The notes below the pieces were generated by a model that saw only the letters and a list, made by a program, of their open reading frames with translations, made no database searches and was not told where the DNA came from. Shown one piece after another: positions 34,609 to 42,137 of a stretch of 64,000 nucleotides of DNA. The DNA is from CALGYY01 sp963678485 (GTDB taxonomy: Bacteria; Bacteroidota; Bacteroidia; Bacteroidales; CAIWKO01): assembly GCA_963678485.1 (NCBI GenBank), contig OY782882.1:4402001-4466000 (forward strand), given 5' to 3'. Within the stretch, counting starts at the first letter, position 1, and each line of letters opens with the position of its first letter. A program made the translations under genes and the position numbers.

Positions 34609-35562
34609 CTAAAGTTCTTTCCATGCCAATGCAGCCGCACCTAAAATGGCAGCATTGGAACCACTTAGTAGTGAAGGAAGGATTTTTACTTTATTCTGGA
34701 AAATCTTCAACAGATTATCTTCCATGTATTTTTTTATTGGGACAAGAAGTATGTCGCCTGCCTGTGCAAGACCACCAAACATGAACACTGCTTCGGGACT
34801 GGTAATGGCCACGACGTTGGCCAGATTGGCGCCCAAGACTTGAGCAACATTGTCAAAAGCCTTAAGGGCCAGAGCATCTCCTTTTAGTCCAGCTTCGGTC
34901 ACATCCAATGCAGTGAAATTCTCTGGATTGCTTTGTAAGGGTGAATCCTCATATAAAGGATCTTTCATGAGTTCACGAACAGTCAGGCAAATCCCGGTTG
35001 CAGAGGCATAGGTCTCAAGGCAGCCATGGCGACCACATCCGCAAAGCCTTCCATTGGGAAATGCGGTAATATGTCCGAATTCTCCAGCAAAGCCATCGTG
35101 ACCGTACATGAGTTTTCCATTTACAACAAAGCCGCTTCCTACGCCTGTTCCAAGAGTAATCACCACAAAATCCTTCATTCCGCGTGCCCCGCCATAGATC
35201 ATTTCTCCGATAGCTGCAGCGTTGGCATCATTAGTTAAGTAAGAAGGAACATTAAAGGTTTCTATGCTTATTGATGCAATAGGGATTATTCCTTTCCACG
35301 AAAGATTTGGAGCAAATTCAATCGTCCCATTGTAGAAATTTCCATTGGGTGCACCAATGCCTATACCTACTAGGGTAAGATTTTCATGTTCTTGCGAAAG
35401 CAAGGTTTCAGCGCGCTCATGCAATGCAATGGCGAGATCTTTATATGTTGCAAATGTACGGGTATCAATACTTTCCTGATGAAAAATAGTTCCCTTCTTA
35501 TCCACAAATCCGTATTTCGTATTGGTTCCACCAATATCAATACCCAGCACAACTTCTGTCAT
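34609..35562 (-). CDS. ROK-family sugar kinase
   Basis: A 317-aa cytoplasmic kinase. The ATP-binding start VVLGIDIGGTNTKYGFVD, the substrate segment LTNDANAAAIGE and the zinc-binding CGCGRHGCLETYAS are all hallmarks of ROK kinases such as glucokinase, N-acetylglucosamine kinase and mannokinase. It is the last gene of the lacI-GH92-GH20-ROK operon, 17 bases after the GH20 stop. Those hydrolases release mannose and GlcNAc, so it probably phosphorylates one of them rather than only glucose. The precise sugar cannot be read from motifs. Confidence 0.92.
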   Translation of the reverse strand: MTEVVLGIDIGGTNTKYGFVDKKGTIFHQESIDTRTFATYKDLAIALHERAETLLSQEHENLTLVGIGIGAPNGNFYNGTIEFAPNLSWKGIIPIASISIETFNVPSYLTNDANAAAIGEMIYGGARGMKDFVVITLGTGVGSGFVVNGKLMYGHDGFAGEFGHITAFPNGRLCGCGRHGCLETYASATGICLTVRELMKDPLYEDSPLQSNPENFTALDVTEAGLKGDALALKAFDNVAQVLGANLANVVAITSPEAVFMFGGLAQAGDILLVPIKKYMEDNLLKIFQNKVKILPSLLSGSNAAILGAAALAWKEL

Positions 35563-35579
35563 ATCATTAGTTTTGGTAG

Positions 35580-37856
35580 TTATTCAATAATAATCTCATC
35601 AACAAAAATCCACGCTTCACCACCAGCACCATCGTGCCAGTCGGGACAGTAACCAATATTCTTAGCCTTTATTCTGATATAGCGAGTTTCAAGTTTATTA
35701 AAATTCGAAAAAATAAAATCCTGCGTCCGGGCAACATCATCCTGTGGCAGATCAACCTTCGAAATTTGTGATACCGAGGTGAAATCCTTACCGTTTTCTG
35801 AAACGCTTAATTCAACATACTCTGGAAAAAATATCCATGATGGAATATTTTGCAGAAAGCCAACCGTAATTTTATTGATGTTTTTTTTATCGCCCAACCA
35901 AATGGTCGCTTCCATGTCAATTCGATGAAAGCCTTGCCATAAGCCATCTTTATAACTTGTACTTCCACGTACGCCGTCTAATAAAGCGTTGGGGCCACCG
36001 CCAGTGTAGTTGTTGCTGTAGGGTTCGGTATATTTTAACTGTAATCCTATTCCACTGTGTTTGTAAAAAGTGCGTGAGAAGATTTCGGGATCAAGTCCGT
36101 AACTGCGACTCAGTCTGGCTTTCACAGTTCCTGAGTTTCTAAGTAGAAATGGTCCCTGATACACGGTCGATTTTAGTGAAGGATCAGTGCCGTCGGTAGT
36201 ATATAAAATCTGATTGTCTTTTTGCCCTGGTATCAAGGAAACTAAAAATGCTTTTTCAGTGTCATTGTAACCATTGCTGAAGGTAACGGCCTGACGTTCG
36301 TTTCCATATTTAACACCAAGCAAATCGAGGCGGGGATAGGCCTTACTGACTCTTTGAAGAAATGCATCTTTGTCGCGGTTTACGGGATCGCTCCATAATA
36401 CTTCTGCCATTGCGAGCATTCGTGGAAACATCTTGTTGTCGATTAGTTCCTGTGGTGCAAATTCAGTCCACATATTACATTCTCCACCAAGAATATATTT
36501 GCGGTATAGGGGTTCTAGGCCTTCGGGGACGGGATCGAATTCATATACCTTTTCAAGGGTGAGTAAACCGATGGGATAATCGAAATAGGCATGACTGGTG
36601 GGTGAAACTATCGCATAGTTCCCGCTGCGTGCAGCCGCCATTGCGCCTTCGTAACCGCGCCAGGATTGAACTGTAGCCCCTGCAGCCAAGCCACCATCAA
36701 GTATCTCATCCCAACCAATAATCTGTCGGTTTTTACTCTTTAAATAAGTCGCGATGCGCTTGATGAAATAGCTCTGCAGTTCTGCACTGCTTTTTAAGCC
36801 ATTCTTTTTCATTCTGTCCTGACACTTCTTACAATTCTCCCAACGGAAATGCGGAGCTTCGTCGCCACCAATATGTATATATGTAGAAGGAAATAATGTG
36901 ATTACTTCGTTCAAAACATTTTCAAGGAAAGCAAAAGTGCTGTCGTTGCCGGCACAATAAATATCTTTGAATACACCCCAGCGGCGCTCAACTTTGAAGG
37001 GTCCACCGGTACAACTCAGATTTGGGTAGGAGGCCAGCGCTGCAACACTATGTCCTGGTAATTCAATCTCTGGAATCACTTCAATATGCCGACTTGCTGC
37101 ATAGGCAACAACTTCCTTGATTTCTTCCTGAGTGTAAAATCCTCCATAGGTAGTGCCATCGGCCTCTTTGCGCCAAGCGCCGATTTGCGTCAGCTTTGGA
37201 TATTTTTTTATTTCTATGCGCCATCCCTGATCTTCGGTGAGATGCCAGTGAAAGTGATTCATTTTGTAATACGCCAACAAATCGATGTAACGCATTATGA
37301 AATCCTTACTCATGAAATGTCTGCAGCAATCGAGCAACATTCCACGCCAGGGAAAAGCAGGCTTATCGGTGATGTTGACCGCAGGTATGGTCCAAAGAAC
37401 ATCAGTTCTGACGTTACTATCTTCAATGGCTGGAGGAAGCAATTGGCGCAGGCTCTGACCACCATAAAAAATACCTGCAGTTTCTGCAGCACATATTACA
37501 ACGTTGTTTGTCGTAACATTGAGATAATAACCCTCGGTACCCAATGTATCAGTGCCCGGCAAATTATTCAAGAGTAGTATGCAATTCGGTAGGTTCTCTT
37601 TGCCATCCCATAGGATAACTGGTAGCGAAAATCCCGTAGCTTTAGTAAGGATTTGTTGAAGATAAGCTGCTTCTTCCTGAAAACCTTGCTGATTCGAGTA
37701 ATAGATACGAGTATCCTTATTCAGTGTAAAATTCCCTGAACCTGCACGTATGCTGGCAGGAATCGGAATGATGGAAAATTGAGCAATAGCGGTGTTTCCC
37801 AACATACTTATCAGGAACAATGCAATAAATAAGCGTATGTTTTTATAAGGAATCAT
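35580..37856 (-). CDS. Beta-N-acetylhexosaminidase, GH20, with C-terminal discoidin-like module
   Basis: A 758-aa secreted enzyme removing terminal GlcNAc or GalNAc. Signal peptide 1-25 (AIAQ), an N-terminal GH20b domain (about 27-160), and the TIM-barrel catalytic domain (about 165-515) with the catalytic Asp332-Glu333 pair in HIGGDEAPHF. HFHWHLTEDQGWRIEIKKYP is another family motif. A chitobiase-C-like beta domain (about 530-600) and an F5/8-type (discoidin) module (about 605-758) follow. The last two domains are clearly similar to the end of the adjacent GH92 protein. It starts 6 bases after that gene's stop. Confidence 0.95.
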   Translation of the reverse strand: MIPYKNIRLFIALFLISMLGNTAIAQFSIIPIPASIRAGSGNFTLNKDTRIYYSNQQGFQEEAAYLQQILTKATGFSLPVILWDGKENLPNCILLLNNLPGTDTLGTEGYYLNVTTNNVVICAAETAGIFYGGQSLRQLLPPAIEDSNVRTDVLWTIPAVNITDKPAFPWRGMLLDCCRHFMSKDFIMRYIDLLAYYKMNHFHWHLTEDQGWRIEIKKYPKLTQIGAWRKEADGTTYGGFYTQEEIKEVVAYAASRHIEVIPEIELPGHSVAALASYPNLSCTGGPFKVERRWGVFKDIYCAGNDSTFAFLENVLNEVITLFPSTYIHIGGDEAPHFRWENCKKCQDRMKKNGLKSSAELQSYFIKRIATYLKSKNRQIIGWDEILDGGLAAGATVQSWRGYEGAMAAARSGNYAIVSPTSHAYFDYPIGLLTLEKVYEFDPVPEGLEPLYRKYILGGECNMWTEFAPQELIDNKMFPRMLAMAEVLWSDPVNRDKDAFLQRVSKAYPRLDLLGVKYGNERQAVTFSNGYNDTEKAFLVSLIPGQKDNQILYTTDGTDPSLKSTVYQGPFLLRNSGTVKARLSRSYGLDPEIFSRTFYKHSGIGLQLKYTEPYSNNYTGGGPNALLDGVRGSTSYKDGLWQGFHRIDMEATIWLGDKKNINKITVGFLQNIPSWIFFPEYVELSVSENGKDFTSVSQISKVDLPQDDVARTQDFIFSNFNKLETRYIRIKAKNIGYCPDWHDGAGGEAWIFVDEIIIE

Positions 37857-37862
37857 AGAACG

Positions 37863-40793
37863 TTATTCAATAGTAATTTCATCAGCAAACACCCAGCTCT
37901 TTCCTCCTGCGCCGGGATGCCAGTCGGGACAGGTACCCATATTACGTGCAATAATTCGAATGTATCTTGCCTGTGTTGGTTTTATTTTTTGACGGAAAAC
38001 TTCGATTGTTGGTTCCAGCTTTCCAGCTGGAGTAGTTGTTTTTATTGACCCTACACGATTAAAAGTCTGGCCATCGGATGATATCTCGAATTCGACCATC
38101 AGCGGCATAAAGATCCACGATCTCATGTCTTGTAAAAAGTTGATCGAAATACTACTCACCGTTTTCAGACTTCCCAAATCTACAACAACATTGAGGTCAA
38201 CGCCTTCGTAGCCTTGCCATCTTCCGGTTCTGAAATCACTGTGTCCAAACAAGCAATCGATTAGGGCATTGTTTCCACCAGCGGCGTATTGCGGTGCATA
38301 CGGATAAGTAATTTGTATACTGCGGTGCTCATCAATTTTTTTATACTGAGCACTCACCACTTTACTTGGCACGTAAGAAGGGCGGCTGGCAAACATTTGC
38401 AGCAGAGTGTTCGATTTAATCGTGATTGGCTCTTTGTAAACAGTTGATGTTTCATCAGGTGTTTTTCCATCCAATGTATAATGTATCGTTGCTTGCGGAT
38501 CAAGGTCTGCCATCTGAAGAATGGTAGAATCGTTGAATACGTATGCTCCCTCAACTACATAGGGAGGTGGACAAATCAGTTGATCTTTAATAGCTGATGG
38601 AAAGGATTCAATATTCATCAGACCCCAGGATTTATTGGGTATTGCACCCATTACAAAATGCAAGGTTCCTCCATTCATTATCTCCGAATGTTTCAGATAA
38701 CAACGATTGAAATCGACGCCGTTCAGGTTTGCAGACTGGATGTAGAAATTATTACTCGATTTATTCTCGGCCTCAATAATGAACTCCTTCCCATTTTCGA
38801 GTTTCAGGACAGCCTTATCAAATAATGGTGTTCCAACCATATAATCCTCTGATCCGGGCGTAACAGGGTAGAAGCCCATGCTGCTTAAAATATACCATGA
38901 CGACATCTGTCCGCAATCCTCATTTCCACACAGGCCATCTGGTGCATTGAGGTACATCTCTTTTTGCAGGCGATGAATAATTTCTTGTGTTTTCCAGGGT
39001 TGACCGGCATAATTATATAAATAGGCCATATGATGACTGGGTTCATTGCCTTGAGCGTATTGTCCGATAAGACCCGTGATATCTGCCTGATCGCGTCCGG
39101 TGGTTGTGGATGAAACTGAAAACAATCGGTCAAGCAAGGCTGCCAATTTTTCCTGACCGCCTAGTAAAGTGCACCATCCCTGAATATCCTGCGGGACATA
39201 AAAACTATACTGCCATGCATTGGCTTCAGTATAATTATTATTGACTTCGTTCGGCGAAAAGGGTTCAAACCAGCCGCCGTTACTGCGTGCGCGCATGAAT
39301 CCTGTAGATGGGTCAAACAGACTTTTATATGATTGCGCCCGTTGGATGTAGGTGGAATAATCGCTGTACTTTCCCAGAAGCTGCGCCATTTGGGCAATAC
39401 ACCAATCGTCGTATGCATATTCCAGTGTTTTGCTGACTGATTCAGATACGTCATCAGAAGAAATATATCCTTGTTTTTTATATTTGTCCAATCCAAGATG
39501 ATCTTCTTCTGCGCTATGCTTCATTGCTTCGAGCGCTTTGTTGGCGTCGAAGCCGGTGATGCCTTTATTATAAGCATCAGCAATCACCGATACTGAGTGA
39601 TATCCAATCATGCAAAAGGTTTCATTGGAGCTAAGTTCCCATACTGGAAGTAATTTTCCCTGCTCATATTGGGAGATAAAAGTGTTGATGAAATCGGAGG
39701 TTCGTTTTTGCTGGATAAGTGTGTACAAGGGATGTGCAGCGCGGTATGTATCCCAGAGTGAGAACACAGTATAATAATCATATCCGCTGGTTTTATGCAC
39801 TTTCATATCTCTTCCCAGATAATCACCATTTACATCACTATATAAATTTGGTTGAAGGAAGGCATGATATAAAGAGGTATAAAAGATCGTTTTGTTGGTT
39901 TCTGAGGTATCGCTGATTACCACTTTTGATAATTCTCTTTCCCAGGTTTGATCCGCTTTTTGTGCGACTGCGTCAAAATTATTTCCGGGATTCTCGGTAT
40001 TGAGATTGAGCAAGGCATTGTCGGTACTGACGGCAGACAATCCAACTTTCACCAACAATTTACTTGATGGTAAAGGGTTAAAACTAATCAAGGCCTTAAT
40101 GTTTTTTCCATTCGCTGTTTTTAACGGAAGAGCTTCAGCATTATCTTTACTGATAAGCATTTCGCGAATTTTTGCTGAAAAAACAATTGCAAAATAAACA
40201 CGCTGGTCGGTGGCCCAGGCTTTAGAACGACGATATCCAACGATGGTGCTGTCGTTCACCTGTTTGATCCATGATTCAATGACTTCATCGCGGTGCTTGA
40301 GGTCGATTACTGCGCCGGCAGTAAGATTTTGCGAATAAGTATATCTGTGAAAACCGCTTCGCGCTGTGGCTGTAAGTTCCGCTCGTATTCCACGATCTTT
40401 GAGAAAAACCGAATAATAGCCAGGGTGCGCGATTTCACTTTCGTGAGTGAAGCTGGATTTCCACGAATAATTTTTTAAGTCAATTTTTTTTTCGACTGGC
40501 ATAATCAGTATATCACCATAATCGGAACAGCCTGTCCCGCTAAGATGCGTATGACTAAAACCATAAATGGTATCATCGCTAAAGTGATAGGCTGAGCATC
40601 CATCCCAGCCATCGAGTCGGGTATCGGGACTCAACTGTACCATTCCGAAAGGCAGACAAGCGCCGGGGTAGGTATGGCCATGACCACCAGTACCAATGAA
40701 AGGATTTACAAAGTTTGTAAGTTGGGCTTGTGCGATCATCGGCATCATCAGCGCAAGCAACACAAGTAGTTTTAGCGGTACTAATCGGTTCAT
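37863..40793 (-). CDS. GH92 alpha-mannosidase with C-terminal discoidin-like module
   Basis: A 976-aa secreted exo-alpha-mannosidase. The ATG at 40793 is preferred over the in-frame ATG at 40859 because it opens a signal peptide (MNRLVPLKLLVLLALMMP, cleavage after QAQ) and the longer form would overlap lacI. GH92 landmarks are VNPFIGTGGHGHTYPGACLPFGMVQLSPDT, YGFSHTHLSGTGCSDYGD, GNEDCGQMSSWYILSSMGFYPVTPG. These enzymes are calcium-dependent and cut alpha-mannosidic links of N-glycans. C-terminal chitobiase-C-like (about 750-820) and discoidin-like (about 825-976) modules match the GH20 end. It follows lacI by 4 bases. Confidence 0.95.
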   Translation of the reverse strand: MNRLVPLKLLVLLALMMPMIAQAQLTNFVNPFIGTGGHGHTYPGACLPFGMVQLSPDTRLDGWDGCSAYHFSDDTIYGFSHTHLSGTGCSDYGDILIMPVEKKIDLKNYSWKSSFTHESEIAHPGYYSVFLKDRGIRAELTATARSGFHRYTYSQNLTAGAVIDLKHRDEVIESWIKQVNDSTIVGYRRSKAWATDQRVYFAIVFSAKIREMLISKDNAEALPLKTANGKNIKALISFNPLPSSKLLVKVGLSAVSTDNALLNLNTENPGNNFDAVAQKADQTWERELSKVVISDTSETNKTIFYTSLYHAFLQPNLYSDVNGDYLGRDMKVHKTSGYDYYTVFSLWDTYRAAHPLYTLIQQKRTSDFINTFISQYEQGKLLPVWELSSNETFCMIGYHSVSVIADAYNKGITGFDANKALEAMKHSAEEDHLGLDKYKKQGYISSDDVSESVSKTLEYAYDDWCIAQMAQLLGKYSDYSTYIQRAQSYKSLFDPSTGFMRARSNGGWFEPFSPNEVNNNYTEANAWQYSFYVPQDIQGWCTLLGGQEKLAALLDRLFSVSSTTTGRDQADITGLIGQYAQGNEPSHHMAYLYNYAGQPWKTQEIIHRLQKEMYLNAPDGLCGNEDCGQMSSWYILSSMGFYPVTPGSEDYMVGTPLFDKAVLKLENGKEFIIEAENKSSNNFYIQSANLNGVDFNRCYLKHSEIMNGGTLHFVMGAIPNKSWGLMNIESFPSAIKDQLICPPPYVVEGAYVFNDSTILQMADLDPQATIHYTLDGKTPDETSTVYKEPITIKSNTLLQMFASRPSYVPSKVVSAQYKKIDEHRSIQITYPYAPQYAAGGNNALIDCLFGHSDFRTGRWQGYEGVDLNVVVDLGSLKTVSSISINFLQDMRSWIFMPLMVEFEISSDGQTFNRVGSIKTTTPAGKLEPTIEVFRQKIKPTQARYIRIIARNMGTCPDWHPGAGGKSWVFADEITIE

Positions 40794-40797
40794 AAAG

Positions 40798-41838
40798 TTA
40801 GCCTTTGCGGTACATATATCCGCAGGATTCGCGGATAATAAGCTCCGGCTCAAGAACAATCTTGACTTTTGGGCTTTCTGTACCTTTGTTCTTTATCTCG
40901 TCCAACAATGCTTTCACTGAGTTTTTGCAGATGTCATCGATAGGCTGCGCCACCGCGGTAATTTGCGGATAAAATACTTTGAACAGGGCGATGTCATCGA
41001 AACTAACAAGCGCAATCTCATGAGGGATGCGAAGCTTCATTTCATTAACACATTCGAGAAAGGCAGTGGTGATATTGTTATTTGCAATAAATATAGCCTG
41101 AACATTATTTGGTGATGCGAGTAAAGAGCGTAATTCCCGATACACATTCTTTTTAATGTCACCGTAAGGAATCTGACATATAAACTTCTTATTAATACGA
41201 ATATCATGCTTTTTCAATGCATCGATATATCCACGTTTACGTTCTTTAAGTGAAGTTAGGTGATTTGGTGTGATGGTCATATGAGCAATGCGCGTATGAC
41301 CCATTTTTATAAGGTGTTCGGTTGCAGTGAAACCACCTTTATAATTATCAATAATAACGTAATTGGTTTCGGTATGCGGGAAAAAACGATCGATGAGCAC
41401 GAAAGGCAGACTTTCGCGCATGAGCGACATAATCTCTTTAGAGCTTGAAAATGTAGTTGAAATAAGTAAACCATCTACCTGACGCTCTTTAAGCATGCGC
41501 AACAGTGCAATTTCTTTTTCAACATTTTCATCGGAACTGCATATGATTAGATTGTAGCCCGATTTGCTGGCATAATCTTCAACGCCTCTGGCAATTTTGG
41601 CGTAAAAGGGATTGGAAATATCAGAAACGATTAATCCGATGGTGTTCGACTTTCCAAGCCTCAATCCACGGGCAATCTGATTTGGTTTGTAATTGAACTT
41701 TTCAGCGGCCTGAAATACCCGCATCTGTGTTTCTTTGCTAATGCCGTATGCATCCCCGCGGCCGTTCAATACCATCGACACAAGGGTTTTACTCACTTTG
41801 CATTCTTCGGCGATATCAGATAAAGCGACTTTTTTCAC
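40798..41838 (-). CDS. LacI-family transcriptional regulator (GTG start)
   Basis: A 346-aa regulator. The N-terminal HTH and hinge read VALSDIAEECKVSKTLVSMVLNG...FNYKPNQIARGLR, and the rest is a periplasmic-binding-protein-like effector domain (NTIGLIVSDISNPFYAKIARGVED onwards). The start codon is GTG at 41838 because an in-frame TAG lies just upstream and no ATG precedes the HTH. It is the first gene of lacI-GH92-GH20-ROK (gaps of 4, 6 and 17 bases), so it should regulate its own operon through the palindrome at 41842-41855. The inducer is probably a mannose- or GlcNAc-derived sugar, inferred from the enzymes. Confidence 0.94.
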   Translation of the reverse strand: MKKVALSDIAEECKVSKTLVSMVLNGRGDAYGISKETQMRVFQAAEKFNYKPNQIARGLRLGKSNTIGLIVSDISNPFYAKIARGVEDYASKSGYNLIICSSDENVEKEIALLRMLKERQVDGLLISTTFSSSKEIMSLMRESLPFVLIDRFFPHTETNYVIIDNYKGGFTATEHLIKMGHTRIAHMTITPNHLTSLKERKRGYIDALKKHDIRINKKFICQIPYGDIKKNVYRELRSLLASPNNVQAIFIANNNITTAFLECVNEMKLRIPHEIALVSFDDIALFKVFYPQITAVAQPIDDICKNSVKALLDEIKNKGTESPKVKIVLEPELIIRESCGYMYRKG

Positions 41839-42137
41839 AGGCTAAATCGGTTTAGTTATGTTAAAACATTGAAAACAGGCTACTTGTGATTTTTGTGTAG
41901 AATCACAGTTGCAATAATACAAATTTTTTTTTCAATACATCATCCTGTGAAAAATATTTTTCCTACATTTATATATTGATAGAATTTCAATATATAAAAA
42001 TGTGTATATTTATAAATTCATTAAAAACTTGCAAAACAATTATATAAATATATTTTGTTTAGTAGCCTAAATCAATGTTAGTGAACTTTTGTAAAATAGT
42101 TCAGTTCATTTGCCATCCAATATTAATTTAGGCAAAT
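41839..42137. other. AT-rich regulatory gap upstream of the lacI operon
   Basis: About 300 bases without a gene. Besides the operator, it contains a perfect 12-bp inverted repeat TTTATATATTGA (41968-41979) / TCAATATATAAA (41987-41998) with a 7-base spacer. This could be a second regulator site, or a terminator-like hairpin of the GH2 transcript arriving from the right. Confidence 0.5.
41842..41855. promoter_or_regulatory. Probable LacI-type operator
   Basis: CTAAATCGGTTTAG is a near-perfect palindrome (12 of 14 positions symmetric) with the central CG typical of LacI-family operators. It lies 4 bases upstream of the lacI GTG start, where bound protein would block transcription or early elongation. 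Confidence 0.5.

Noticed and set aside
40794..40859. Upstream start of the GH92 gene
   Set aside because: It would overlap the lacI coding region and put 22 residues before a clear signal peptide.
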